From NCBI GenBank assembly GCA_966211765.1, contig CBIHOV010000003.1:124001-188000 (forward strand): a stretch of 64,000 nt of DNA, read 5' to 3'. The stretch comes from Paraflavitalea sp966211765 (GTDB lineage: Bacteria > Bacteroidota > Bacteroidia > Chitinophagales > Chitinophagaceae). Each line of letters opens with the position of its first letter. The first letter of the stretch is position 1. Position numbers and translations under genes: made by a program. Under the pieces are notes generated by a model that worked only from the letters and a program-made list of their open reading frames with translations, was not told the DNA's origin and made no database searches. Shown here piece by piece: positions 40,087 through 49,568 of the stretch.

Positions 40087-43000
40087 TTAAGGCACCAGTA
40101 GGGTCTTCGATAACTCTTTCTTTCCGTTGTTCCAGATGACATTGTATACTCCCCGGGCCAATTGCCCAATGGATATAATGGTTTGCGTTGCCTGCCTTTG
40201 GCAGGCAATTGTTTTTATGACCTTTCCATTAAAGTCTACCAACCGGATAAATGCAGCCGGAACCGAAGCCGGGTGCTTGATAGTTACTTCCTGTGTAGTG
40301 GCCGGATTGGGATAGAGACCAATACCCTCTTCTCCTGTTACAGGATCACCGATACCGGTAACCACGGTTACCTGGAAGCCCGGTTTTGAAATAGTGCCCA
40401 GGGGCGTAATGATACTGACTGCGCCGCTTCCTCCTTCAGGCACTGTCGCTTTGATCGTTTTATCATCTACCAGGGTGAAAGAAACAGCAGCAACTCCACC
40501 AAATTTCACTGCGGAAACATTTTGCAGGTTAAAACCACTAATAGTAACTACAGTTCCTACCGGTCCATTGTCTGGCGTAAACGATTTAAGCACGGGTGTT
40601 GTGAGGTAAGTAAAATATTGCAGGGTGTCTATACCATGGTCGCCGCTGACCTTCACTGTGCCATCTGCTCCGGCTCCTACTACGGCAGCAATTTCTTCCG
40701 CGTTGCGTATAACGAATGATTCGGCAGGCATGTTTCCAAATGTCACTGACTTAACGCCAGTGAGGAAGTTTCCTTTGAGTATAACAGTATCGAGCGAAGC
40801 GGCTCTGTTCGGTGTCATAGCATAGATATTGGGCGGATTTATATAAGTAAATGTTCCGGTGGCAGTAGCTGCTCCACCTGCCGTGGTAACGATTACATTG
40901 CCTGTTGCTCCGCCATAGATGGTGGCCGTGATGCTGGTGGGAGAATTGACAGTAAAAGTATAAGCCGGCATTGCCCCAAGCTTAACGCTCTTCACATCTA
41001 TAAAATTGGTTCCTGTGATGGTAACAGTAGCCCAATCGATGGCCATGGCCGGCGTAAATGAGGTAATGGTTGGCGGAGCAGGAATAAATTCAAACCAGCC
41101 CAATGAGAGGTCGCGCGTATTGGTTACTACCCGTAGATTACCGGTAGCGCCCGCGCCTACTGTGGCTTTGATCTGAGTGGAAGAGACCACAGTAAAGGTG
41201 CTTGCTGGTTTATCGCCGAAATACACCTGGGTAACACCGGTGAAACCTTTACCATTAATTACGACCTCTGTGCCCTGCGGTGCACTCACGGGTGCAAATG
41301 AATTGATTACTGCAGCGGGTGCAGCACCATTTGTATTGAGCAGGATCGATACGGTGTTATTTTCAAAGTTGGTAACGGCGATATCAGGTTTGCCATCCTG
41401 GTTGAAATCTGCAATACATACAGCGCCAGGCTTCTTACCTGTTGCATAACCAACGCCATCGAGCAGGTATATATCGCCCGCATCGCCGCTGTTATTTTTA
41501 TGTACCACCACTGTATTGCTTTCTTCAACGGGTTTTATATAATCGAGTTTACCATCGCCATCCAGATCGCCTGCTGCGGCATTGGCGCGGGCAAAGTAAA
41601 TATGATCGGCCATATGCCATCCACCAGGCGTATTGGTTCCCCACTTATGGGTGGTAATGATATCTGTGCGGCCATCGTTGTTGAAATCACCCGCCAGCAG
41701 GTCGCGGTAACCGTCGGAGAAAGTATGCCAGTTAAGGGCTTTGGCTTCCAGTCGGGCCCAGGGCCATTTACCATAGAAGATCATGAGGTCAGTACCTGTA
41801 TTGCCTGCTGCCACGTCGGGAATATTGTCATTGTTCATATCCCAGATGCCGAATTCGGTAAACTGTCCTATGTAATACATTTCAGGGTGACCGGGCGGAA
41901 GATAGACATCAAATCTTTGCCCAAACTTTATCTGACCACTCGTGCTTTGATTTTCATAAGTACTGAAGGTCTTGGTAGTATTATTGGAAATGACGAGATC
42001 GGGTTTCCCGTCCAGACTCATATCATGAATTTCAATATTATAGGGTCCTGTGAGTGTGGGCAAAATGATGGGTGTTTCAAATCCAATCGTACCAGGTGTA
42101 CTGGTGTTTCTGAAGATATGCATGAGCCTTCCATTACCATCTCCACCATAGTCGACGGCAGCGATATCCAATTTGCCATCACCATCGAGGTCGCCCAGGT
42201 CAATACCCCAGGGTTGTACACCTGCCTGGTAATCGACCTTTTCGGCAAACGACAGATTACCACCGGTGCTGGTATTTCTGTAGATCGAAAGAGAATGTGA
42301 TCCGCGGTTGGCTACAACGAGATCAACACGGCCATCGCCGTCGATATCACCGGCAACCAGTTTATATGGTTGGATCCCGGTAGAGAAATCAACCCTCCCA
42401 GCAAAGGATTCCGGGGTAAAGGCCCCGCCGCCGGTAAATGTAACACGGAAGGCCTGCTCTGTTTTAAAACTGAGGCCGCCACTGTGCACAGCAATGGGTT
42501 GAGTGATGGCGCCTGCCGGCACGGTTACCACCAACTTATTCGCAGAAGCAGATGAGATCACTGCTTTGATGCTGCCAAAATACACGGTATTGTTACCAGC
42601 AGTGGCGCTGAAGTTAGCACCATAGATGGTGACAGTTGTTCCCACATTGCCAGCAGCAGGTGAGAAACTATTAATCAGTGGATAGGTTGTAAAAGTCAGT
42701 GAATTGTTGGTGCTTGACGACCCGCCGAGTGTGTTGACGGTGATGCGTCCGGCATTGCCGTTTGCTACGATCGCCTCAATGGTGGTGGCATTGATCGTTG
42801 TAAAAGATGCGGCGGGTGTTTCGCCAAACAATACCCCTGTCGTATTGTCCAAATTGGTACCGGTGATGGTTACCTTCACACCGGGCCCAATGATATTGGG
42901 TGTATAGGAAGTAATGGAAGGCGCCGGTACGAAGATAAAGCCTGCCTTCTCGGCTGTTCCACCTGGTGTAACTACTTTGATGGAACCAGAAGTAGCGGCC

Positions 43001-45312
43001 CCTACCCTTGCCGTAATCGTTGTGGGTGATTGTACAGTGAATGAAGCAGCCTGATAATCACCAAACCAAACCTGGGAGGCATTGGTGAAATAATTACCGC
43101 TAATGGTGACGAGGGTATTGTTACCGGCTTTTTCGGGTGTAAAAGAAGTAATGACGGGCGGATCGATGAAGATAAAGCCGTCTTTTGAAACCGTGCCGTG
43201 CACATTGGCAACGCTGACGCTTCCGGAAGCGCCGGCAGCCACCACTGCCGTAATCGAATTGCCGGATACCTTCACAAAAGAAGCAGCAGGTATACCGCCA
43301 AAGCGTACGCTGGTCACCGAATTCAGGTTATTACCGGAGATGGTTATCGTAGCGCCTGGCGCGGCCATAACCGGTGAAAAAGAATAAATAGTTGGCAGCA
43401 TTCCAAATCCTGGCAAACTATGTTCACCCCATGGATTAACGACTTTTACATCGCCGGAGGCCCCGGCATCTACTGTTGCCTTGATGCTGGAGGCTGATAC
43501 GACAGTGAAATATTTTGCAGGTACCCCACCGAAGGAAACCGCCGTTACACCATAAAAATTGATACCGGTGATAACGATCTCGGTATTCAATTCAGCGTTA
43601 ACCGGCGTGAAAGACTGGATAATGGGAGGTCCGGTAAAGGTGAATCCGGGGCGTGTATAAGACCCCTGTGGATTGACAACTTCAACATCTCCTGAAATCG
43701 CTTTTCCAACGATAGCTTTTATGGTTGTAGCATTCACTACGGTATAAGAGGTAGCAGCCACACCGCCAAACTTAACGGATGTAGTACCCGACAGGTTTTT
43801 ACCGCTGATGGTTACTTCTGCTCCTTCACCGGCAATTGCTGGTGTAAAGTTATCAATATAAGGTTCATTGCTCCTGTTGCGTCGTATGAGCAAAGAACTA
43901 TGCGAAAGCATTGAACCTACAAAGTCGTTCTTTCCATCCCCATTAAGGTCAACCACCGCCAGGCCAAAGAGATCGGGCTCATAAAAGGGTTTCACACTTG
44001 CCCCGAACGAGATATTGCCGGTGCTGCTATTGTTTTGATGGATGCTTGCGTTGAGACCTGCTACTATCAGATCCGGCTTGCCATCGCCATTCATTTCACC
44101 TAACGTAATGGACCTGCCGGGCTCCGACAGGAAATCATTTCTGGTGGCAAATGAGACCGAACCGATGCTACTGGTATTCCGGTACACTGAAAAGACTGTC
44201 GACTGATTATCAGATACGGCAATATCCAGCTTGTTATCGCCATCAATGTCGCCGATTGCTATAGCATCCGGAGAAAAGGTTCCGGGAAATTCATTGAATG
44301 CGGCGAAGGAGATATTACCTGACGTGCTGGTATTACGGAACACCGCGAGCTTTTTACCAACCTCGCTGATCACGGCCAGATCGGCTTTTCCATCTCCATC
44401 GATATCGCCGCTTGCCACACTGATCGGTACCAGGCCGGTGGCGATATCTATTTTAGCAGCGAAAGATATGGCGCCTGTTGAGCTGGTATTTCTTAACATG
44501 GTAACTGCATTGGAAAAGACATGCACCACTGCCAGATCGGGCCTGCCATCGCCATCGAAATCGGCCACTGACATTCTATCGGGACCATCGCCTCCCGGAA
44601 AATTAACTTTTGGGGCGAAGGAGAGGGTACCTGGGGTGCTTGTATTGCGATACACAGAAATGTTTTCATCTGTCACTGATCCGGATATAATATCAGGTTT
44701 TCCATCGCCATCGATATCGGCGACAGCAACCGCACCGGAAAGTCCTCCCGTAGTGATATCCAGTTTGGGTGCAAAAGATATATTGTTGCCCGAACTTGTA
44801 TTCCGGAGTATCGATACAGAAGACAATCCCGCTGTCAGGAAACTATTCCCGGTGACCAGATCGGGTAATCCATCACCGTCGAAATCCATCACTGCAATAT
44901 CCTTGCAATAAGATCCGGTTGGCGTGTTTGGTTGGTTTTCTAAACTGGTAAGGCCGAAGTCGGCCGTAGGCGACCAGGTCGTTTTGAAAGATTGCGGGGA
45001 GTAGGCCGTCAATCCATTTACCGTTACAGAAACCGGTTGATAGGTGGCGCCCACAGGTACTTTAACACTAAGGGTGCTGGCATTTGCGGCGGAAACGGTA
45101 GCCCGCACAGCGCCAAAATAGACCTGGTTATTGGCAGCAACAGGACTGAATTGATTGCCTGTAATCGTAACATCTGCACCCACTGGTGCAACTGAAGGCG
45201 ATATCGAATTGATTACCGGTTGGGCAAATACACCGGTGGAAATCAAGGAAACCACCAATAACAGAAAAATACTATATTGGTGATCCTGACTGGTTTTGAC
45301 GTAGGTTGGCAT
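40087..45312 (-). CDS. Giant secreted IPT/TIG and FG-GAP repeat protein with type IX sorting tail
   Basis: 1741 residues with a signal peptide (YSIFLLLVVSLISTGVFAQ). Order: one IPT/TIG domain; a first FG-GAP/VCBS block (about residues 115-490) with many DxDGDGxxD calcium loops; six IPT domains (each PxIxSFTPxxA ... GxxVTIxGxNL); a second FG-GAP block (about 960-1330); four more IPT domains; and a C-terminal type IX secretion sorting domain (GLYPNPATTQEVTI ... GVYNVIWNNGKKELSKTLLVP). The FG-GAP blocks probably form beta-propellers and the IPT runs stalks. Likely surface-attached or released; adhesion or polysaccharide binding is inferred. ATG 45312 precedes the signal peptide. Confidence 0.93.
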   Translation of the reverse strand: MPTYVKTSQDHQYSIFLLLVVSLISTGVFAQPVINSISPSVAPVGADVTITGNQFSPVAANNQVYFGAVRATVSAANASTLSVKVPVGATYQPVSVTVNGLTAYSPQSFKTTWSPTADFGLTSLENQPNTPTGSYCKDIAVMDFDGDGLPDLVTGNSFLTAGLSSVSILRNTSSGNNISFAPKLDITTGGLSGAVAVADIDGDGKPDIISGSVTDENISVYRNTSTPGTLSFAPKVNFPGGDGPDRMSVADFDGDGRPDLAVVHVFSNAVTMLRNTSSTGAISFAAKIDIATGLVPISVASGDIDGDGKADLAVISEVGKKLAVFRNTSTSGNISFAAFNEFPGTFSPDAIAIGDIDGDNKLDIAVSDNQSTVFSVYRNTSSIGSVSFATRNDFLSEPGRSITLGEMNGDGKPDLIVAGLNASIHQNNSSTGNISFGASVKPFYEPDLFGLAVVDLNGDGKNDFVGSMLSHSSLLIRRNRSNEPYIDNFTPAIAGEGAEVTISGKNLSGTTSVKFGGVAATSYTVVNATTIKAIVGKAISGDVEVVNPQGSYTRPGFTFTGPPIIQSFTPVNAELNTEIVITGINFYGVTAVSFGGVPAKYFTVVSASSIKATVDAGASGDVKVVNPWGEHSLPGFGMLPTIYSFSPVMAAPGATITISGNNLNSVTSVRFGGIPAASFVKVSGNSITAVVAAGASGSVSVANVHGTVSKDGFIFIDPPVITSFTPEKAGNNTLVTISGNYFTNASQVWFGDYQAASFTVQSPTTITARVGAATSGSIKVVTPGGTAEKAGFIFVPAPSITSYTPNIIGPGVKVTITGTNLDNTTGVLFGETPAASFTTINATTIEAIVANGNAGRITVNTLGGSSSTNNSLTFTTYPLINSFSPAAGNVGTTVTIYGANFSATAGNNTVYFGSIKAVISSASANKLVVTVPAGAITQPIAVHSGGLSFKTEQAFRVTFTGGGAFTPESFAGRVDFSTGIQPYKLVAGDIDGDGRVDLVVANRGSHSLSIYRNTSTGGNLSFAEKVDYQAGVQPWGIDLGDLDGDGKLDIAAVDYGGDGNGRLMHIFRNTSTPGTIGFETPIILPTLTGPYNIEIHDMSLDGKPDLVISNNTTKTFSTYENQSTSGQIKFGQRFDVYLPPGHPEMYYIGQFTEFGIWDMNNDNIPDVAAGNTGTDLMIFYGKWPWARLEAKALNWHTFSDGYRDLLAGDFNNDGRTDIITTHKWGTNTPGGWHMADHIYFARANAAAGDLDGDGKLDYIKPVEESNTVVVHKNNSGDAGDIYLLDGVGYATGKKPGAVCIADFNQDGKPDIAVTNFENNTVSILLNTNGAAPAAVINSFAPVSAPQGTEVVINGKGFTGVTQVYFGDKPASTFTVVSSTQIKATVGAGATGNLRVVTNTRDLSLGWFEFIPAPPTITSFTPAMAIDWATVTITGTNFIDVKSVKLGAMPAYTFTVNSPTSITATIYGGATGNVIVTTAGGAATATGTFTYINPPNIYAMTPNRAASLDTVILKGNFLTGVKSVTFGNMPAESFVIRNAEEIAAVVGAGADGTVKVSGDHGIDTLQYFTYLTTPVLKSFTPDNGPVGTVVTISGFNLQNVSAVKFGGVAAVSFTLVDDKTIKATVPEGGSGAVSIITPLGTISKPGFQVTVVTGIGDPVTGEEGIGLYPNPATTQEVTIKHPASVPAAFIRLVDFNGKVIKTIACQRQATQTIISIGQLARGVYNVIWNNGKKELSKTLLVP
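40188..40208. repeat. Perfect palindrome within the sorting domain
   Basis: TTGCCTGCC-TTT-GGCAGGCAA: 9-bp arms, 3-base loop, inside coding sequence (encodes part of TIACQRQATQT). A hairpin element of this kind is unusual within a gene. Confidence 0.6.
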
Positions 45313-45655
45313 GGTTAGGGTTATGCAACCAACAAGATACAAACGAAGTATGATATTTGAAAGTTACCTTTTCTGAGCCTGCCAGCTATTCGATCTTTTA
45401 CCATTCTTGGGTACCATTTTGCTCCACCTTAAAGCCGGTTATTTTCCGCCCCTGCCCCAGGCCAAAAAGGCCGATGGAATGGCTCTTTTTATAAGACCTA
45501 TGAAAATGCTGGCAATTACTCATTAACCGCCCCCAGCATCATATTTGTCATTTTTACACTTGTAATTGAAATCATAATGGGGCTGGTTTGGGCATAAGGT
45601 TAATAAACACCCTGCATTGGTTAATATATGCGTATTTCAATCGTTTGTACCTGTT

Positions 45656-45663
45656 TAAATTTG
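45656..45663 (+). promoter_or_regulatory. Bacteroidota -7 box (TAAATTTG)
   Basis: TAAATTTG fits TAnnTTTG, 38 bases before the GH127-like start. The 389-base divergent region 45313-45701 otherwise shows no gene. Confidence 0.45.
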
Positions 45664-45701
45664 AATAGTGACCCCATGGTTAATATTAATTAAATTGAAA
45701 C

Positions 45702-48470
45702 ATGCAAATTAAACGTTCTGTACGTAACGGTGCTATTACAGCAATGCTTGCTATGATGGCTGCACCAGCCATCGGCCAGGAGAAGTCGCCCAATGCGCGT
45801 CCTAATCTGGCCATTGTTGCCACCCCTACTGCCATCAACCGGTTCGGCGGTTCTCTCGATGCCCTGAATGATGGCCTTACTCCTACCCCGCGCGGCAACC
45901 AGCGTGGCGGTGGCGGAGGCAATCGACCACAACCTCCCCGCTCTCAATACTGGGTGCAGTATGAATGGGCACAGCCGGTGAGCACCAAAGAGATCGCGGT
46001 GTACTGGTGGGACTACAACAGTGGCATCCGCCTGCCCATGGCCTACCGCCTGGAATACTGGGATGGCAGCAACTTTGTGCCGGTAAAAAATGCGACTGGT
46101 TTTGGCCTGGCCAATAACCAATACAATGCTACCACATTTGATGAAATAAAGACCACAAAGCTGAGATTGGCGCTGGACTCTGCCGACAGGGCTTCCGCCA
46201 CACTGGTAGAATGGGCGGTATATAAGACCGAGAACTCCCCCTCACCTGCCCCACTGGTAGTGGCCGGTATGGACCGTGATGTAATGATCGGCGGTAAAAC
46301 CTACCTGGCGGCAACTATTAAGTCCGTTACACCTGTAGGCAGCGTATCCTGGACCAAAGTATCCGGCCCCGGCAATGTTAGCTTCAGTAATACCAGCGAT
46401 AAGAATGCTACTGCGCAATTTACTAAGCCCGGCAATTATGAGTTGAAGCTTAGCGCCACGGAAGGCAAAAATACCGTAGCCTCCACACTGAAAGTAAAAG
46501 TACACCAGCCGCCGAATGAAAAACGACTGGATGTAGTGTACACTAAAAGGTATAAGATCGACAGCAAACTGTGGAGCGACCGTGCGAAAGCCATGATCGT
46601 AAACTGGATACCTTTCTGTATTGATCAGAATGAGCGTACAGATCTTACTACCGGCGAAGGCGGCCTTGATAATTTCATTGAAGCAGCCAAAGCCATCAAG
46701 GGCGAGCCACATGCCCGGCATAAAGGCTATGTATTTTCGAATGCCTGGGTACATCAGACAGTAGAATCGATGTGTATTGCGCTGATGGTGGATCCGCAAG
46801 GCGATGCTGCTATCATTGCTGCACAGGAGAAAATGAAAAAGAAGCTGAACGAATGGATACCCATTATCCTGGCGGCCCAGGAGCCTGATGGCTATCTGCA
46901 CACAGCTTATACGCTGCGTGATACAGCCCGCTGGAAAACAAGGTGGAATCCCCGCAACCGTGGCGATCATGAAGGATATGTAGCTGGCTATTTCATAGAA
47001 AGCGCTATTAACCACTATACGCTCACAGAAGGAAAAGATAAAAGATTGTACGATGCTGCGAAGAGACTGGCTGATTGCTGGGTAGCTAATATTGGCCCTG
47101 GTAAAAATGCCTGGTACGATGGTCACCAGGAAATGGAACAGGCGCTGGTTCGCTTTGGCCGTTTTGTAAATGACATGGAAGGCAAGGGCAGTCATGGCGA
47201 CAGCTATGTGAACCTGGCCAAGTTCCTGCTGGACAACCGCAAGGATGGCAGTGAGTACGATCAAAGCCATGTGCCGGTACAACAGCAATATGAAGCAGTA
47301 GGTCATGCTGTACGCGCCACTTATAACTATTCTGCCATGGCCGATGTGGCTGCAGAAACAGGTGATGTAGATTACCAGAGCGCGGTCATGTCTCTTTGGA
47401 ATAATATGATCAACAAAAAGTATTACCTCACGGGTGGTATTGGCAGTGGTGAGACCTCCGAAGGTTTTGGCGGCAATTATTCGCTGCGCAACAATGCGTA
47501 TTGTGAATCCTGCTCCAGCGCCGGCCTTATCTTCTTCCAATACAAGATGAACCTGGCTTATCACGATGCCAAGTATGCCGACCTGTATGAAGAAACGATG
47601 TACAACGCGCTGCTGGGATCTATTGACCTGGAAGGAAAGAACTTCTATTATACGAATGCGCTTTCTTCTGCACAAGGCCGCTATGCCTGGCATGTGTGCC
47701 CTTGCTGCGTAGGTAATATTCCACGTACACTGCTGATGATCCCTACCTGGACTTATGTTACCGGTGATGATGGTATCTACGTAAACATGTATGTGGGCAG
47801 CACCATCAAGGTAGAACGTGTAGTGGGCACAGATGTAGAGATGGTACAGAAAACAGATTATCCCTGGAAGGGTGATATTGCTATCACAGTAAACCCTAAA
47901 GTATCCAAAACGTTTACGGTATATGTACGGGTGCCTAACCGTACTACCAGTGAGCTGTACAAACCTTTGCCACAGGTAAGCGGATTGAAATCGCTGCAGG
48001 TAAACGGTAAAGCAGTACCCATTAAAATAGTAAATGGTTATGTGGCCATCCGCCGTGCCTGGAAAACAGGCGACAAGATCAATGTGGTATTACCTATGGA
48101 AATACAGAAGGTAACGGCTGATGAAAAGATTGAAGCCGACAGAGGCCGTGTAGCCCTGCGCTATGGCCCCATGATCTATAATGTGGAGCAGGCCGATAAT
48201 GGTGGAGATATCAATAAAGTGATCAGTAAAGGCCCATTGACAATGGAATGGAAACCAGAATTCCTGAATGGTGTAATGACGATCAAAGGCACCTGGAGTG
48301 ATGGCTCGCCGCTGATAGCCATCCCTAACTATGCCAGGCTAAACAGGATACCTACTACCCCATTACCAGCAGCAGGACAACAGACGCAACCAACCCGTCC
48401 CAACGAGCCGCCACAAGCGCGTATGGACCGGGTAGCTGCATCGGCTGTGTGGATTAAGGAGAAGGAATAA
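45702..48470 (+). CDS. GH127-like beta-L-arabinofuranosidase (DUF1680) with N-terminal accessory domains
   Basis: 922 residues. A signal peptide (ITAMLAMMAAPAIGQE) is followed by a discoidin-like sandwich (ARPNLAIVATPTAINRFGG ... KLRLALDSADRASATLVEWAVY, about 32-170), an Ig-like/PKD-like domain (SVSWTKVSGPGNVSFS, about 175-270) and the (alpha/alpha)6 catalytic domain. NAYCESCSSAGLIFF near 600 gives the acid/base Glu and a Cys ligand; HVCPCCVGNIPR near 665 gives the paired Cys of the zinc-cysteine active site of GH127. Such enzymes release arabinofuranose, so plant glycans are the likely source. Its partner enzymes may be the GH78 locus 7 kb away (inference). GH146 is an alternative family. 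Confidence 0.88.
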   Translation: MQIKRSVRNGAITAMLAMMAAPAIGQEKSPNARPNLAIVATPTAINRFGGSLDALNDGLTPTPRGNQRGGGGGNRPQPPRSQYWVQYEWAQPVSTKEIAVYWWDYNSGIRLPMAYRLEYWDGSNFVPVKNATGFGLANNQYNATTFDEIKTTKLRLALDSADRASATLVEWAVYKTENSPSPAPLVVAGMDRDVMIGGKTYLAATIKSVTPVGSVSWTKVSGPGNVSFSNTSDKNATAQFTKPGNYELKLSATEGKNTVASTLKVKVHQPPNEKRLDVVYTKRYKIDSKLWSDRAKAMIVNWIPFCIDQNERTDLTTGEGGLDNFIEAAKAIKGEPHARHKGYVFSNAWVHQTVESMCIALMVDPQGDAAIIAAQEKMKKKLNEWIPIILAAQEPDGYLHTAYTLRDTARWKTRWNPRNRGDHEGYVAGYFIESAINHYTLTEGKDKRLYDAAKRLADCWVANIGPGKNAWYDGHQEMEQALVRFGRFVNDMEGKGSHGDSYVNLAKFLLDNRKDGSEYDQSHVPVQQQYEAVGHAVRATYNYSAMADVAAETGDVDYQSAVMSLWNNMINKKYYLTGGIGSGETSEGFGGNYSLRNNAYCESCSSAGLIFFQYKMNLAYHDAKYADLYEETMYNALLGSIDLEGKNFYYTNALSSAQGRYAWHVCPCCVGNIPRTLLMIPTWTYVTGDDGIYVNMYVGSTIKVERVVGTDVEMVQKTDYPWKGDIAITVNPKVSKTFTVYVRVPNRTTSELYKPLPQVSGLKSLQVNGKAVPIKIVNGYVAIRRAWKTGDKINVVLPMEIQKVTADEKIEADRGRVALRYGPMIYNVEQADNGGDINKVISKGPLTMEWKPEFLNGVMTIKGTWSDGSPLIAIPNYARLNRIPTTPLPAAGQQTQPTRPNEPPQARMDRVAASAVWIKEKE

Positions 48471-48503
48471 TGAGGACAGACTGATAAGCAACAATCAGAC
48501 TAT

Positions 48504-48544
48504 AAAAAAGAGCATCCCGCATTAATAACGGGGTGCTCTTTTTT
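48504..48544. terminator. Bidirectional terminator
   Basis: AAAAAGAGCATCCCG pairs with CGGGGTGCTCTTTTT. It has a T-tract on both strands and lies between the convergent GH127-like and metallopeptidase-like genes. Confidence 0.85.
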
Positions 48545-48580
48545 ATAAATGCAGGTTCTATAGAAAATAAGATTATCGAT

Positions 48581-49474
48581 CTACTTGCGCCGGGCCGGTC
48601 TTACATTAAGGCCATAATACACATCGGCGGGATTGTGGTGACCGGGATACACGCGTTCAAGAATACTGTATAAGGTGGGGTCGTAGGCTTTGAGGTCATC
48701 CGGTGTTTGCACCCGGGTATCGCCATCATAAAACTCATAGTTGGACCAGAACCACCACTGGGTGCCTTCGGCCCAATATTCGGCCACGGTATTAATCGCA
48801 TATTGACCTTTGTACAGGCCTTTGGCTTTGGCTGCTTCATAAGCTGGCAGGATCTCTGCAAACAAAGCAGAATCTGCATTGCGCAAAGCACCCATGATAT
48901 TGTGACTAAACTCATGCACCAATATATTCTCACCGTAATACCTTGTACCGGGATATCCCAGCAGGTTTTCTTCCGCACAGGAAGTAACCGTGCCTCCCAT
49001 GCCACGGGCCCGCTTGTTCCAATATTCTCTGTCGCTCATACTGGCTATGCCGCCGGGCTTATCATAGTTATCTCTTTCGCCAGGCGTTAGTCGCCTGTCG
49101 TCGCGCGCAGGCTTCTTCCAGTTGCTGCGTTCGGGCAGATCAGTTTCCATTTCCGTTTCCGCCATCACCAGCACACGGGCTTTGCGCTTTACCAGCTCGG
49201 CACGTATATCGGGCCTTTTGGCCAGCATATAATTCACAATATCACGCCCCATCAGCAGTGCAGCATTAGGCACTTTAGGCGAAGAAACAATGGGGATACC
49301 AAATGCATCGGCATATTTTTTATAAAAAGAATCGAGCGCCAGCGCTGCGGGTGGTGGCGATATCATAGCCTGCTCGTAATCTTTTACGAGGGGCCCAGGA
49401 GCCTGCTGTGCGGTACCGGTCACAGCAGCCAAAGAGGTGCATAGCAGCAACAGGGATGGCAATTTTGTTTTCAT
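48581..49474 (-). CDS. Secreted zinc-metallopeptidase-like protein
   Basis: 297 residues with a signal peptide (LPSLLLLCTSLAAVTGTAQQ). The gluzincin-like motif HEFSHNIM (HExxH) lies near residue 190, and a second Glu-bearing helix follows in NTVAEYWAEGTQWWFW about 45 residues later, which could give the third zinc ligand. Upstream pieces (VPNAALLMGRDIVNYML, ARVLVMAETEMETDLP) resemble the non-catalytic lobe of some Bacteroidota peptidase families with unknown substrates. ATG 49474 is chosen for the signal peptide. Substrate unknown. Confidence 0.75.
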   Translation of the reverse strand: MKTKLPSLLLLCTSLAAVTGTAQQAPGPLVKDYEQAMISPPPAALALDSFYKKYADAFGIPIVSSPKVPNAALLMGRDIVNYMLAKRPDIRAELVKRKARVLVMAETEMETDLPERSNWKKPARDDRRLTPGERDNYDKPGGIASMSDREYWNKRARGMGGTVTSCAEENLLGYPGTRYYGENILVHEFSHNIMGALRNADSALFAEILPAYEAAKAKGLYKGQYAINTVAEYWAEGTQWWFWSNYEFYDGDTRVQTPDDLKAYDPTLYSILERVYPGHHNPADVYYGLNVRPARRK

Positions 49475-49568
49475 ACCACTAAATATCTGCGATATCAACC
49501 ACTTATCCTATATATGGCTTCACCGGGTATTTGCGAATATTACCCTGTTGCTGTATCGGTCGCATTGA

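Noticed and set aside
41500..42300. 266-codon plus-strand frame inside the giant cargo gene
   Set aside because: Antisense to FG-GAP repeats; it exists because repeated coding sequence keeps the opposite frame open.
46242..47693. 483-codon open frame on the minus strand within the GH127-like gene
   Set aside because: It is antisense to a gene with clear domains and active-site motifs; its translation has no recognisable fold and is a by-product of codon bias.
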